Shown here piece after piece: positions 15,799-25,637 of a stretch of 64,000 nt of DNA (positions within the stretch are counted from its first letter, which is position 1; every line of letters begins with the position of its first letter). The notes below the pieces were generated by a model. It was not told the origin of the DNA, made no database searches, and worked only from the letters and a program-made list of their open reading frames with translations. Location: the NCBI RefSeq assembly GCF_001426705.1, contig NZ_LMFC01000002.1, forward strand, positions 1,980 through 65,979, given 5' to 3'. This DNA is from Cellulomonas sp. Root485. Lineage in GTDB: Bacteria; Actinomycetota; Actinomycetes; Actinomycetales; Cellulomonadaceae. The translations under genes and the position numbers were made by a program.

Positions 15799-16341
15799 TC
15801 AGAACGGCGGCTCGTCGGAGTAGCCGGCACCGCCAGCACCACCTGCGGGCGTCGCCCACGGGTCGTCCTGCTGGTTGCCGCCACCGCCGCCGGAGCCACC
15901 GAATCCGCCGCCACCGCCACCGTTGTTGAAGCCGCCGCCGCCCCCGCCGCCGAAGCCACCGCCGCCGCCACCCGAACGCTGGGTCCGGGTGACCTTGGCC
16001 GTGGCGTAGCGCAGGGACGGGCCGACCTCGTCGACCTGGAGCTCGTACACGGTGCGCTTCTCGCCCTCGCGGGTCTCATAGGAGCGCTGCACGAGCCGGC
16101 CGGTCACGATGACGCGGGTGCCCTTGGTGAGCGACTCGGCGACCGACTCGGCCGCCTCCCGCCAGATCGAGCAGCGGAGGAACAGCGTGTCGCCGTCCTT
16201 CCACTCGTTGCTCTGGCGGTCGAACGTACGGGGGGTGGACGCGACGGTGAAGTTCGCGACAGCGGCCCCCGAAGGGGTGAAGCGCAGCTCGGGATCCCCG
16301 GTCAGGTTCCCGATCACCGTGATGACGGTCTCACCGCTCAT
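15799..16341 (-). CDS. ssb: Single-stranded DNA-binding protein
   Basis: 180 aa. An OB fold occupies residues 1 to about 115 ([25 protein letters not shown], then [34 protein letters not shown]). Residues 120-165 are an almost pure Gly linker with a few Asn, Phe and Ser. The C-terminal acidic tip ends DEPPF, which recruits repair and replication proteins. It sits between rpsF and rpsR, as in most bacteria, and is coordinated with replication here by the nearby dnaB. Confidence 0.97.
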   Translation of the reverse strand: MSGETVITVIGNLTGDPELRFTPSGAAVANFTVASTPRTFDRQSNEWKDGDTLFLRCSIWREAAESVAESLTKGTRVIVTGRLVQRSYETREGEKRTVYELQVDEVGPSLRYATAKVTRTQRSGGGGGGFGGGGGGGFNNGGGGGGFGGSGGGGGNQQDDPWATPAGGAGGAGYSDEPPF

Positions 16342-16421
16342 GCCCAGCTCCTCGTTCGTTCGATCAGTCGGATGATCATGGATGTCTGGCGCCGCATGCT
16401 AGATGCGGCCACCCACAGAGA

Positions 16422-16715
16422 TCAGGCGTCGGCGCGCAGGACCTTGGTCCGCAGGACGACCTCGTTGAGGCCGAGCTGGCGGTCGAGCTCCTTGGCGGTC
16501 GCGGGCGTCGCGTGGAAGTCGATGACGGCGTAGATGCCCTCGGACTTCTTCTGGATGTCGTAGGCAAGCCGACGACGACCCCAGATGTCGACCTTGTCGA
16601 CAGTGCCACCGTCGGTCTTGATGACCGTCAGGTACTTGTCGAGCGACGGAGCAACGGTGCGCTCTTCGATCTCGGGGTCAAGGATGATCATGAGTTCGTA
16701 CTGACGCAGGCTCAT
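16422..16715 (-). CDS. rpsF: Ribosomal protein bS6
   Basis: 97 aa from ATG 16715. An upstream in-frame GTG (16721) directly abuts the AGAGGAGG ribosome-binding site, so the ATG five bases from the site is the better start. The sequence [25 protein letters not shown] and the conserved [18 protein letters not shown] are diagnostic. It heads the rpsF-ssb-rpsR-rplI operon, which follows the PBP gene on the same strand after about 200 bp. Confidence 0.97.
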   Translation of the reverse strand: MSLRQYELMIILDPEIEERTVAPSLDKYLTVIKTDGGTVDKVDIWGRRRLAYDIQKKSEGIYAVIDFHATPATAKELDRQLGLNEVVLRTKVLRADA

Positions 16716-16926
16716 ACCCACCTCCTCTGGTCTTCGCGGCCACGGTCGATCCGTGGCAGGAGGGTGTGTGCGTCGCTGGCCGCAGCGATCCGTCCATGAC
16801 GACGGGCCACTGAGGGCACAGCAATCTCCTAGGCTACCCGGCCCGGAGCCACCGCCGAAATCGGCTGTGGGCGGGCTGGGACCTGGAAGCTCGGACGGGG
16901 GACGCGCGTGCGCCCCCCGTCGAAGA

Positions 16927-19293
16927 TCAGGGTGTCGGTGCCGGCGTCGGCGCGACCGTCGGCGGGGGTTCCTGCGTGGCGACGGGCTTCGGTCCGCTCG
17001 ACACGACGAGCGTCACCGATTCGCCGGGCGCCAGCATGGTGCCGCCCTTCGGGTCCACCCGGATGACACGGCCGGACGTCACCGTGTCGGACGGCTCCGC
17101 GACCACGCTGGCGACCAGCCCGGCGTTGACGACCGCAGCGGTCGCATCACCCTCGAGCTTGCCCTCCAGACCACCCGGGACGGCGATCTGCGACGGTGCC
17201 TCCTGCGTTGGCTCCTCCGTCGGCGCGACGGTCTCCGTGGGCGCCGACGCGCTCGGCGTCGGCTTGCCGCCGACGTTCGCCCGGGCGGGGAACTCCAGCA
17301 CGGGGGCGTACTGCGGCTGCGCGAAGACGTCCTTCATGTACGACTGCCACAGGAACGCCGGCCAGGTGCCGCCGGTCACGAACTTCACGTCGCCGATCTG
17401 GGTGATCGTCTCCTGGGTGCCCGCGTTGTCCTGGCTCAGCGACACCTCGGTGACGATGTTCGGGGTGAAGCCGATGAACCAGGCGGCCTTGTTGTCGTTC
17501 GTCGTACCGGTCTTGCCGGCGATCGGGCGGCCGAGCGGCTTGACCCACGTCTTGCCCGACCCCTTCTCCACCACCTGGGTCATGGCGTACGTCGCGTCCG
17601 CGATCACGTCCTGCGCGAAGACCCGCTCCGTGGGGTCCTTGTGCTCGTACGCGACCGAGCCGTCCCAGTTGGTGACGGAGCGCACGATGTACGGGTCCAC
17701 CCGGGTGCCGCCGGAGGCGATGGTGGCGTACGCGCCGACCATGTCGATCGGCTTCAGCGTCTGGGTGCCGAGCACGTTGGCGCGGTTGGTGTCGACCGGC
17801 GCGGGGACCCCGGCTCGCTCCGCCACCTCGGCGGTCTTCTCCGGCCCGATCTGCAGGTTGAGCTGGGCGTAGACGGTGTTCACGGACTGCGCGGTCGCCT
17901 CGACCAGGTCGATGTTGCCGAACTGTCCCTTGCTGAAGTTGGGGACCGTCCAGTCGCCGAACTCCTGCGGCGACCGGCCGTTGTACCGGGTGTTGAGGCT
18001 GACGCCCTGCTCGAGGCCCGCGATGAGGGTGAACGGCTTGAACGTCGACCCCGGCTGGACGTTGTCGTAGGTGACGGTGTTCTTCTGGTCCGTCAGGAAG
18101 TCCGCGCCGCCGTACAGGGCGACGATCGCGCCGTCCTTCGGGTCGACCGAGCTGAGGGACACGCGGGTGAGCGGGTTGGGCACGGCGCCGTCCTGGTCGG
18201 GCAGCGTGCCGGCCCGGAAGTCGGTGACCTGCTTCTCCGCGGCGGCCTGCAGCGGCTGCTGGATGGTGGTGACGACCGTGAGGCCCTTGCGGTTGATCTC
18301 GTCGTCCGTGAGCGCCAGCGGGGGCTGCTTGAGCTCGTCGCGCACCATCTCGAGGAGGTAGCCGGTGCTGCCCTTCATCGAGTCGGACCGCTGGTAGACC
18401 GCGGTCTCGGGGAACACCATCGGCGCGCGCTCGGCCGCGGTGAGCCAGCCCTCCTCCTCCATGGAGTCGAGGACGATGTTCCAGCGCTGCTCGGCCTTCT
18501 CACGGCTCGTGGCGGGGTCCCAGTTGTTGGGCGACGGGATGATGCCGGCCAGCATCGCGGCCTGCTCGCGGGTGAGCGCGGCGGCGTCGACGCTGAAGTA
18601 CGCCTGGGCGGCGGCCTGGATGCCGTACGAGTCACGGCCGAAGTAGATCGTGTTGAGGTACCGCTCCATGATCTCGGACTTCGACTCCTCCCGGGCGATC
18701 TTCATCGCCAGGAGCGTCTCCTTGAACTTGCCGACGTAGTCCGTCGTCGTCTTGTCGACGTAGTACCGCTCGACGTACTGCTGCGTCAGCGTCGACCCGC
18801 CCTGGGTGGCGCCGCCGCGCAGGTTGTTCAGGAGCGCGCGGCCCATGCCGGTGATCGAGATGCCGCTGGTGTTGGTGAAGAACGTCTTGTCCTCGGCGGC
18901 CGCGACGGACTGGCCCACGTACTCGGGCAGCGACGAGTAGGGGACGATCTGCCGCTTCTGTGCCGCGAACGTGCCCATCACGGCGCCGCGGGACCCGTCG
19001 GCGTTGTTGGCGTAGAAGACGGTCGTCTGCTGGGCCTTGGTGTCGTCGGCCTGGTTCGGGATCGTCGTGCTCGCGTACGCCGCGACGACCGCGCCGGCCC
19101 CGAGGAAGCAGACCGCGAGGATCGTGCCGATCGTGAAGCGCCACGACGGCAACCAGCGGTGCAGACCCTCGTAACCGGACCGCGGGTAGTCGAAGAAGCG
19201 TCGCTTGGGGGCGCTGCTGCGCGTCGAGGTGGCCGTGCCGCGGGGCGCCGTGCGCTTGCCCCGGGCGGGTGCCCTCCGATTCGTGCGTGCCAA
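16927..19293 (-). CDS. Bifunctional class A penicillin-binding protein with PASTA domain
   Basis: 788 aa. A basic cytoplasmic tail (1-50) precedes one membrane segment (54-73). The GT51 glycosyltransferase has its catalytic Glu in EDKTFF (Glu134) and GGSTLTQQ at 165-172. The transpeptidase has STFK (Ser416-Lys419), SVN (470-472) and KTG (594-596). A Pro/Thr/Glu linker follows, then one C-terminal PASTA-like domain (about 697-765) and a Pro/Thr tail. It polymerises and crosslinks peptidoglycan outside the membrane. This is the PonA1 type of actinobacteria. It probably has its own promoter in the 19294-19540 gap and is not obviously coupled to rpsF. Confidence 0.95.
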   Translation of the reverse strand: MARTNRRAPARGKRTAPRGTATSTRSSAPKRRFFDYPRSGYEGLHRWLPSWRFTIGTILAVCFLGAGAVVAAYASTTIPNQADDTKAQQTTVFYANNADGSRGAVMGTFAAQKRQIVPYSSLPEYVGQSVAAAEDKTFFTNTSGISITGMGRALLNNLRGGATQGGSTLTQQYVERYYVDKTTTDYVGKFKETLLAMKIAREESKSEIMERYLNTIYFGRDSYGIQAAAQAYFSVDAAALTREQAAMLAGIIPSPNNWDPATSREKAEQRWNIVLDSMEEEGWLTAAERAPMVFPETAVYQRSDSMKGSTGYLLEMVRDELKQPPLALTDDEINRKGLTVVTTIQQPLQAAAEKQVTDFRAGTLPDQDGAVPNPLTRVSLSSVDPKDGAIVALYGGADFLTDQKNTVTYDNVQPGSTFKPFTLIAGLEQGVSLNTRYNGRSPQEFGDWTVPNFSKGQFGNIDLVEATAQSVNTVYAQLNLQIGPEKTAEVAERAGVPAPVDTNRANVLGTQTLKPIDMVGAYATIASGGTRVDPYIVRSVTNWDGSVAYEHKDPTERVFAQDVIADATYAMTQVVEKGSGKTWVKPLGRPIAGKTGTTNDNKAAWFIGFTPNIVTEVSLSQDNAGTQETITQIGDVKFVTGGTWPAFLWQSYMKDVFAQPQYAPVLEFPARANVGGKPTPSASAPTETVAPTEEPTQEAPSQIAVPGGLEGKLEGDATAAVVNAGLVASVVAEPSDTVTSGRVIRVDPKGGTMLAPGESVTLVVSSGPKPVATQEPPPTVAPTPAPTP

Positions 19294-19540
19294 CGCGCTG
19301 CCTTCCGTCCGACGACTGGGTCCGGCCTCGCCACCCGGATCCGGGCAGGCGTCAGCCGCGGATCACAGTATGGGGGACCCTCCTGTGCCCGCCGGGGGAC
19401 CGAAGGCCTAGATCTGGCCAGCCTTCACACGATCGCTACCGGGCCCCCGGACCGCCGACGCAGACCGGCGCCCCGAGGTGACGGGGGTCACCGTCCGGGG
19501 CAGGACTTGCCCACTCCGTCGTATTCGACATACTCTCCGG

Positions 19541-19559
19541 ATGTATCGAGTTGATACAT
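19541..19559. promoter_or_regulatory. PadR-type operator candidate
   Basis: ATGTATC-GAGTT-GATACAT is a perfect 7-bp inverted repeat with 5-bp spacer, 32 bp before the padR start. PadR repressors typically bind ATGT...ACAT palindromes (family knowledge). A weak TTGCCC-N18-TACTCT promoter sits just before it, so binding would block transcription. Confidence 0.65.
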
Positions 19560-19591
19560 CGACTCCACCAACATCCCGAGGAGGTGCCCCC

Positions 19592-20242
19592 GTGCGCGGT
19601 CGTTCCGACGTGCTCGAGCCGGCCATCCTCGGGCTGCTCCACGAGTCCCCGATGCACGGGTACGAGCTGCGCAAGCGCCTCAACCTCGTGCTCGGCTCGT
19701 TCCGTGCGCTCTCGTACGGCTCGCTCTACCCGTGCCTGAAGTCGCTGGTCGAGCGGCATTGGATCGAAGGCACCGAGTCGGTCGTGGCGCCGCACACCGT
19801 GGCGTCCAAGCGGGCACGCATCGTCTACCAGCTCACCGCCGACGGCAAGGAGCACCTCCAGCAGGTGCTCGCGTCGTCCGGGCCGGCCGCCTGGGAGGAC
19901 GAGAACTTCGACGTCCGGTTCGCCTTCTTCGGGCAGACCGACGCCGAGACCAGGCTTCGGATCCTCGAAGGTCGGCGTACCCGCCTGACCGAGCGTCTCG
20001 AGACGATCCGCCAGTCCTTCGCCCGCACCCGCGAGCGCATGGACGAGTACACCCTCGAGCTCCAGCGGCACGGCCTCGAACAGGTCGAGCGTGAGGTCCG
20101 CTGGCTCGACGGACTGATCGACAACGAGCGCGGCCTTCGTCGCACCCGTCCTGCAGGCACCGGTCGACCGACCGCTGCTGACACACCCGCGGTGGACGAC
20201 GACGTCGCCCCCGCGCGAACCACCGAGAAGGAGCGAGGATGA
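19592..20242 (+). CDS. PadR-family transcriptional regulator
   Basis: 216 aa from GTG 19592, fixed by GAGGAGG seven bases upstream; a longer reading to 19478 would cross the operator. The N-terminal winged helix ([23 protein letters not shown], about residues 7-29, then [18 protein letters not shown]) is typical. The C-terminal half (about 100-180) is a Vir-type coiled dimerisation domain rich in Arg/Glu. Its ATGA overlaps the ino1 start, so regulator and ino1 form one operon, and the palindrome at 19541-19559 suggests autorepression. This padR-ino1 pair is conserved in actinobacteria. Confidence 0.92.
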   Translation: MRGRSDVLEPAILGLLHESPMHGYELRKRLNLVLGSFRALSYGSLYPCLKSLVERHWIEGTESVVAPHTVASKRARIVYQLTADGKEHLQQVLASSGPAAWEDENFDVRFAFFGQTDAETRLRILEGRRTRLTERLETIRQSFARTRERMDEYTLELQRHGLEQVEREVRWLDGLIDNERGLRRTRPAGTGRPTAADTPAVDDDVAPARTTEKERG

Positions 20243-21330
20243 CCTCCATCCGCGTCGCCATCGTCGGCGTCGGCAACTGCGCCGCGTCGCTCGTCCAGGG
20301 CGTGCACTACTACGCCGACGCCGACCCGAGCAGCACCGTGCCCGGTCTGATGCACGTGCAGTTCGGCGACTACCACGTCCGCGACATCGAGTTCGTCGCG
20401 GCGTTCGACGTCGACGCGAAGAAGGTCGGCTTCGACCTGTCCGAGGCCATCGGGGCCTCGGAGAACAACACCATCAAGATCGCCGACGTCCCCCCGCTCG
20501 GCGTGACCGTGCAGCGCGGCGTGACCAACGACGGTCTCGGCAAGTACTACCGCGAGACGATCACCGAGTCCGACGCCGAGCCGGTCGACATCGTCGCCGC
20601 CCTGCGCGAGGCCCAGGCCGACGTCCTCATCTGCTACCTGCCCGTCGGGTCGGAGATCGCCGCGAAGTACTACGCGCAGTGCGCCATCGACGCCGGTGTC
20701 GCGTTCGTCAACGCCCTCCCCGTCTTCATCGCGTCCGACCCGGTCTGGGCCGCGAAGTTCGAGGCCGCCGGTGTCCCGATCGTCGGCGACGACATCAAGT
20801 CGCAGGTCGGTGCCACCATCACGCACCGCGTCCTCGCGAAGCTCTTCGAGGACCGCGGCGTCGTGCTGGACCGCACGTACCAGCTGAACGTCGGCGGCAA
20901 CATGGACTTCAAGAACATGCTCGAGCGCGAGCGCCTGGAGTCCAAGAAGCTGTCCAAGACGCAGGCCGTCACCTCCAACCTGACCGGCCCCCTGGGCGGC
21001 AAGAAGGAGGACCGCAACGTCCACATCGGCCCGTCGGACTACGTCGCCTGGCTCGACGACCGCAAGTGGGCCTACGTCCGCCTCGAGGGTCGCGCGTTCG
21101 GTGAGGTTCCCCTGAACCTCGAGTACAAGCTCGAGGTCTGGGACTCGCCCAACTCGGCCGGCATCATCATCGACGCCCTGCGCGCCGCGAAGATCGCCAA
21201 GGACCGCGGCGTCGGTGGCCCGATCCTGTCGGCGTCGACGTACTTCATGAAGTCCCCGCCCGTCCAGATGGAGGACACCCTGGGCCGCGCCCAGCTGGAG
21301 GCCTTCATCGCCGGCGAGAACGAGCGCTGA
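20239..21330 (+). CDS. ino1: myo-Inositol-1-phosphate synthase
   Basis: 363 aa, the short actinobacterial form. The N-terminal Rossmann segment is [18 protein letters not shown] (residues 4-21), followed by conserved [12 protein letters not shown]-type and [15 protein letters not shown] motifs (about 180-200) and [12 protein letters not shown] (about 216). It converts glucose 6-phosphate to inositol 1-phosphate with NAD+, the entry to phosphatidylinositol lipids and mycothiol. It is translationally coupled to padR. A strong hairpin follows the stop. Confidence 0.96.
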   Translation: MTSIRVAIVGVGNCAASLVQGVHYYADADPSSTVPGLMHVQFGDYHVRDIEFVAAFDVDAKKVGFDLSEAIGASENNTIKIADVPPLGVTVQRGVTNDGLGKYYRETITESDAEPVDIVAALREAQADVLICYLPVGSEIAAKYYAQCAIDAGVAFVNALPVFIASDPVWAAKFEAAGVPIVGDDIKSQVGATITHRVLAKLFEDRGVVLDRTYQLNVGGNMDFKNMLERERLESKKLSKTQAVTSNLTGPLGGKKEDRNVHIGPSDYVAWLDDRKWAYVRLEGRAFGEVPLNLEYKLEVWDSPNSAGIIIDALRAAKIAKDRGVGGPILSASTYFMKSPPVQMEDTLGRAQLEAFIAGENER

Positions 21331-21344
21331 GCTAGCTGACTGAC

Positions 21345-21381
21345 ACGAAGGCGCGCATCCCCTCGGGGTGCGCGCCTTCGT
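21345..21381. terminator. Terminator between ino1 and anti-sigma 1
   Basis: ACGAAGGCGCGCATCCC pairs with GGGGTGCGCGCCTTCGT around a 3-nt CTC loop with one G-U pair. It lies 14 bases after the ino1 stop and six bases from the convergent anti-sigma stop, so it can serve both strands. Confidence 0.85.
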
Positions 21382-21387
21382 CGTGCT

Positions 21388-22863
21388 TCAGTTCCCCGAC
21401 GAGCCCGCCACCCACCAGCTCACGGAGTCGCCCAGCCACTGACCGACGCCCTCGGCCGGCGCTGGAGCGCCACTGAGCACCGTCGTCGCGCCGGACTCCA
21501 GGTCGTGCGCGGTGATCGTCTCCGCGCGGTCGGCGTTCGTGGGTGCCACCTCGGCGTAGACGGTGCTGCCCCGGACCGACGTCCAGAACATCCCGCCGTC
21601 GTCACCCAGGCTCTGCAGGAGGGTGGACGTGCCGCCGGCCCAGGCGTAGAGCCCGGTGGTCGGGTCCACGAACGTGGCGTCCTCCGTCAACGGGGCGCCT
21701 TGGAACACCAGGGTCCCGCCCGCGGAGACTCCCCGGCCCGAGATGCCGGGGAATGGGTCACCGAGCTCCAGCCGGCTCACGACGGTCGCGGTGGACGTGG
21801 CTGTGTCGACCAGGACGGTCGTCGGCAACCCCCCGTCAACGATGGCGCGACCGTCGGCGTCGTTGCAGGTGACCAGCACGGACGTGTCGTCCACCCAGCC
21901 GACGAGGAAGCACTGAACGCCGGGGCGGTCGTACGAGATGTGCCGGGTCGACCCGTCGGAGATCCGGGTGACGTCCAGGCCTCCCCAGCCGACGGTCTCG
22001 GTCACGATCTGCTCGCTGCCGGGGTCGAGATACGCGTGGTTCAACGGGTAGGGGTCCACCACGAGCAGACGTGGGTCGGCGCCCGGCGCGACGACGTACA
22101 CCCCGACGCCCGGATTGGCGGCGCCCTCCAGCAGGGTCTTCTCGAGCTCGGTCCACAGCTCGTTGCCGTCGGGGAGGGTGGTGAGGTACGTGCCGGTCTC
22201 GTCGAACGGGGGCTGGTCGGTGGTGAGCGCCCCGGTCCGGAGATCGAGCCATCCGACGGTCATGTCATGGCCGTCGGAGGTCATGCCGACGCGGGCCCGC
22301 TCGGCGGTCGCGTCCCAGTGCAGGACGGTGACCTGAGGGTCGACCGGCAGCGACAGCAGCGCGTAGTGCTCGCCGGCGGGCGAGACCAGGTGGACCTCCT
22401 GCACGTCGGCGCGTGCGTCGTCGACGGTCCCGCCCACCGGCACGTACTGCGGACGGTAGATCGAGAGCATCCACCCCTCCGCGGTCTGACCGAGGAGTCC
22501 GGGCGGTGCCACGAACGCGTCGGGAACACCGGCTCGTGCGGGTGCGGGCGTCAGAGGAGGCGGCAACGACGGGTTCGGGGTCGGCGTCGGGGTCGGCGTC
22601 GGGGTCAGGGTCGGGGTGGCGCTGACCGACGGCGACGGGGTGTGCGCCGGCGGTGCGGGCACCCCGCGGTCGAGCCCGAACCAGGCGGCCGTCCCGACGA
22701 CCCCCGCGGCAGCCACACCTGCCACGGACTCGACGGTGTGCCGCTGCACGCGGCGGCGGCGCACGACCCGGCGCAGGCCAACCGCCCGCAGGTCGTCCAG
22801 GGGGCCGTCGGTGGACAGCTCCTCGGCCGCGCGGCCGAGCAGGGCTCCCAGCTCAGTGCTCAT
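21388..22863 (-). CDS. Membrane-anchored probable anti-sigma factor 1
   Basis: 491 aa from ATG 22863. Residues 1-40 are cytoplasmic (with RRVVRRRRVQRH), then one membrane segment (about 45-62), a Thr/Pro linker of TPTPTP type (about 75-105), and a large extracellular domain with repeated short beta-strand units of beta-propeller style. There is no zinc anti-sigma motif. Paralogues with the same layout are at 23534 and 26647. It overlaps the upstream sigma gene by 11 bp, so the pair is co-translated; the role as anti-sigma is inferred from that and from topology. Confidence 0.75.
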   Translation of the reverse strand: MSTELGALLGRAAEELSTDGPLDDLRAVGLRRVVRRRRVQRHTVESVAGVAAAGVVGTAAWFGLDRGVPAPPAHTPSPSVSATPTLTPTPTPTPTPNPSLPPPLTPAPARAGVPDAFVAPPGLLGQTAEGWMLSIYRPQYVPVGGTVDDARADVQEVHLVSPAGEHYALLSLPVDPQVTVLHWDATAERARVGMTSDGHDMTVGWLDLRTGALTTDQPPFDETGTYLTTLPDGNELWTELEKTLLEGAANPGVGVYVVAPGADPRLLVVDPYPLNHAYLDPGSEQIVTETVGWGGLDVTRISDGSTRHISYDRPGVQCFLVGWVDDTSVLVTCNDADGRAIVDGGLPTTVLVDTATSTATVVSRLELGDPFPGISGRGVSAGGTLVFQGAPLTEDATFVDPTTGLYAWAGGTSTLLQSLGDDGGMFWTSVRGSTVYAEVAPTNADRAETITAHDLESGATTVLSGAPAPAEGVGQWLGDSVSWWVAGSSGN

Positions 22864-23407
22864 GGCGCGCCTCCATCGAGTCGACCAGGTGCACGTCGGC
22901 GCGCTCCTGGTGGGTGGTCGTGGTGCCCAGCGCGGCATCCAGCTTGGCTGTGCCGTCCGACGTGTACCGCTTCACGGCGCCTTCGCTGAGGCCGAGGACG
23001 GCCGCCGTCTCGCGCACCGAGAGGTCCTCGACCTGCCGGAGGACCACGCAGGCCCGCTCGCGAGGGGCGAGCCCCTGGAGCGCCCGGACCACGTCCGCGC
23101 CGAGCCCGCGTTCCTCGACGACGGCGCCGGTCGTCGGCCGGGTGCCGAGCTTGGTGAGTGCGGCCCGCTCCCGGGTCCGCCGGCGCGACTCGTCGATCGA
23201 GCGGGTCACGATGGAGCGCCGCACGTACTGCTCCGCCTGCCCGATGCTGGTGAACCGGGCGCGGCCGGTGAAGGTCGCGATCAGCGCCTCCTGGACCAGG
23301 TCCTGGGCGTCGTGCCGCGACCCGACCAGCAGCATCGCGTGCCCGACGAGCCGCGCGTACCGTTCGCGCACCAGCTGGTCGAGCAGCCCTTCCCAGGCCG
23401 GGGCCAC
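22853..23407 (-). CDS. SigE-family ECF sigma factor 1
   Basis: 184 aa from the GTG at 23407, which has GAGGAGG four bases upstream; a longer reading to 23449 is less likely. Sigma2 has DAQDLVQEALIATFTGRARF (about residues 30-50). Sigma4 has GLAPRERACVVLRQVEDLSVRETAAVLGLSEGAVKRYTSDG (about 110-150). Paralogous to the genes at 24879 and 28061, with the same GLSEGAVKRY helix. An ECF-type promoter motif lies at 23456-23482. Confidence 0.9.
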   Translation of the reverse strand: MAPAWEGLLDQLVRERYARLVGHAMLLVGSRHDAQDLVQEALIATFTGRARFTSIGQAEQYVRRSIVTRSIDESRRRTRERAALTKLGTRPTTGAVVEERGLGADVVRALQGLAPRERACVVLRQVEDLSVRETAAVLGLSEGAVKRYTSDGTAKLDAALGTTTTHQERADVHLVDSMEARHEH

Positions 23408-23455
23408 AGGGCCTCCTCGTGTCCGTCGACGCCGGCTCTCGGCGGTCACGAAGAA

Positions 23456-23482
23456 GAACGCCCGGGACCTCGCGGTCGGTTG
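23456..23482 (-). promoter_or_regulatory. ECF-type promoter candidate, sigma module 1
   Basis: On the minus strand: CAACC, 17-bp spacer, CGTTC, ending 49 bp before the sigma 1 start codon. Matches the pattern before the three other SigE-family genes. Confidence 0.6.
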
Positions 23483-23533
23483 GGGTGCATCATCCTCGCG
23501 GGTGACGCTCCTTCCGCGGCGACTCGCGGCGGC

Positions 23534-24889
23534 TCAGCCGCGGCCGACCACCCAGGACGTCAGACCGGTGGTCCAGGAACCGTCCGGCGGGGCGGGCGCG
23601 AGCACGACCCCGGTGCCCGAGGCGACGTCGTGGAGGGTGAGGACCGTCGGCAGGCTGGCCGCCTCGCACCCGGGCATCGTCGCGACGTAGACCGCCCCGC
23701 CGTGCGCGGCGAGCGTGGTCGCACCCGGGCTGACCTGCACGGGGGTGCCGTCGGTCAGGTAGACGCCCTCGGGGCAGGCGTTCGCCGTACCGGGCCCCGG
23801 CGCGAGCGGCACACCCGCGACGGCGACCACACCGTCGCTCAGGTACGTCCCCGCTCCGGCCGACGTGAACGGGTCGCCGGCGATCTGCTGCCGGACGACC
23901 GTCACGGCGCCGTCCAGGCCTGCGCGCACGAGCCGCGGGTTCCACTCGAACGGCCCAGCGCCGCCGTTGTAGTCGAAGCACTGCGCCAGGACCCCGGTCG
24001 CGTCGATCCACGCCACGGTGCTGCACTGGGCGTTCGGCTGCCCGAACGGGATGACGGACCGCACCCCTGTCGTCGCGTCCACCACGACGACTGCGTCGGC
24101 CGACGCGGTGTCGGACGCGAGCAGCCGGCCGTCCGGGCTCACGCTCACGGGCGCCGACGACGAGCCCAGCGAGCCGATCATCCAGGCCCCGCCCTCGGGG
24201 GGCACGGCGTAGGTGGGCGGAGGCTCAGGGCCCTCGGACGGAGTCATCCACACCTCGAGGCCGCCGGCCATGGTGGCGACGTAGACGGCATCGGGCAGGG
24301 TCCGCAGATCGGGGGTGATCGACCCCGCGCTCAGGTCGACGCTGGCGGGCGCTCCCTCGACCAGCACGCGGGCGGTCGGCGCACCGGCCTGCCACGAGAG
24401 GATCCGGACCTCGCCCGTCGTCGACAGGTCAGCCACCAGGTACCGCTCACCCTGCGGGGAGGCGAGGACCAGGTACTGACCGGCCACCGCGCCGTCGTCG
24501 GACACCGGCCGGTAGGTCGTGAGCACCCAGCCCGGCGTCGTCGTCGCGAGCAGCCCGTCGGGCAGCGGCAGCACCGGGGGCAGGCCCGGCAAGGAGACTG
24601 CGGTCGGCGTCGGCGTCGGCGTCGGGGTGGGCGACGGCGACTCGATCGTCGGGGACGGCGTGTGCGCCGGGGGCGGCGGTGCGTACCGGGAGCCGATCCA
24701 CCCCGCGGTGGCCAGGCCGGCGACGGCAGCGACCGCCACGGACGACTCGACCGAGTGCCGGACCAGGCGGCGGTGCCGGACGCGGCGGACCGTCCGCGCG
24801 AACACCGCGGGCTGCGGGGCGATCCCCGCGATCTCGCGCTCCTGCACGTCGAGGGCGGCGGCCATCAGGTCGCTCAGGTCACGCGTCAT
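23534..24889 (-). CDS. Membrane-anchored probable anti-sigma factor 2
   Basis: 451 aa. It begins MTRDLSDLMAAALD, has a basic patch RRVRHRRLVRH, one membrane segment (about 50-66), a Pro/Thr linker (PSPTPTPTPTPT, about 80-95) and a beta-rich extracellular domain ending GSWTTGLTSWVVGRG. Same architecture as its neighbours at 21388 and 26647. It overlaps sigma 2 by 11 bp. Confidence 0.75.
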   Translation of the reverse strand: MTRDLSDLMAAALDVQEREIAGIAPQPAVFARTVRRVRHRRLVRHSVESSVAVAAVAGLATAGWIGSRYAPPPPAHTPSPTIESPSPTPTPTPTPTAVSLPGLPPVLPLPDGLLATTTPGWVLTTYRPVSDDGAVAGQYLVLASPQGERYLVADLSTTGEVRILSWQAGAPTARVLVEGAPASVDLSAGSITPDLRTLPDAVYVATMAGGLEVWMTPSEGPEPPPTYAVPPEGGAWMIGSLGSSSAPVSVSPDGRLLASDTASADAVVVVDATTGVRSVIPFGQPNAQCSTVAWIDATGVLAQCFDYNGGAGPFEWNPRLVRAGLDGAVTVVRQQIAGDPFTSAGAGTYLSDGVVAVAGVPLAPGPGTANACPEGVYLTDGTPVQVSPGATTLAAHGGAVYVATMPGCEAASLPTVLTLHDVASGTGVVLAPAPPDGSWTTGLTSWVVGRG

Positions 24890-25436
24890 GGCGCACCTCC
24901 GGGGTGGGGATCAGGCGGACGGGTTCGTCGTCGCCGGAATGGCTCGTCGTGCCGAGCAGGGCGTTGAGGGTCCCGACCCCGTCGGCGACGTAGCGCTTCA
25001 CCGCGCCCTCGCTCAGGCCGAGCAGCGTCGCGGTCTCGCGGACGGATAGGTCGTCGACGTGCCGCAGGACCACGCAGGCGCGCTGCCGCGGGCTCAACCG
25101 GGCCAGCGCCGCGCGCAGCTCGTCGGGAAGCCCCTGCGTCGGCTGGTCCTCGACGGCGGTCGGCACCCGCGCCGACGCCCGCTCCAGCGCCGCGTGCTCG
25201 ACGGTGTCGTGCCGCGTCCGGTCGATGAACCGGGACACGATCGCGCGCCGGACGTACTGCTCGGCCTGCTCGACGGAGCGGAACCGGGCCCGCCCGCCGA
25301 ACGTCGAGACCAGCGCGTCCTGCACCAGGTCCTCGGCGTCGGCGCGGGAGCGGACCAGCAGCATCGCGCGGGCGACCAGGCGGGCGTAGCGGTCCGCGAC
25401 CACCTGCTCGAGCATCGGCTCCCAGTGCCCGCTCAT
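24879..25436 (-). CDS. SigE-family ECF sigma factor 2
   Basis: 185 aa from ATG 25436 with GAGGAGG five bases upstream. Sigma2 contains DAEDLVQDALVSTFGGRARFRS; sigma4 contains LSPRQRACVVLRHVDDLSVRETATLLGLSEGAVKRYVADG. Highly similar to sigma 1 and sigma 3, so the modules probably arose by tandem duplication. Promoter motif at 25465-25490. The signal is unknown. Confidence 0.9.
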   Translation of the reverse strand: MSGHWEPMLEQVVADRYARLVARAMLLVRSRADAEDLVQDALVSTFGGRARFRSVEQAEQYVRRAIVSRFIDRTRHDTVEHAALERASARVPTAVEDQPTQGLPDELRAALARLSPRQRACVVLRHVDDLSVRETATLLGLSEGAVKRYVADGVGTLNALLGTTSHSGDDEPVRLIPTPEVRHDA

Positions 25437-25464
25437 CGCGCCTCCTCACGCCGTCCTACCAAGA

Positions 25465-25490
25465 CAACGAGCGCCGGCGCCAGACGGTTG
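25465..25490 (-). promoter_or_regulatory. ECF-type promoter candidate, sigma module 2
   Basis: On the minus strand: CAACC, 16-bp spacer, CGTTG, ending 29 bp before the sigma 2 start. The spacer is one base shorter than in the three other modules. Confidence 0.55.
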
Positions 25491-25637
25491 TGGGAGCGGT
25501 CAGCCGCCCGAGCTCCTGGAACAGCCAGAAGACTTTGTCGCGCCAGGAGGGTCGAAGTCTCCTGGTTGTTCGGCGGGCGCCCGGGAGCCTGTGGGGGGCG
25601 GGGGCGGCGGTGGCGACTCGTGCGGCACGCTGCGCGG

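Noticed and set aside
16753-19554. 933-codon open frame opposite the PBP gene
   Set aside because: High-GC antisense shadow; the minus-strand PBP has complete catalytic motifs.
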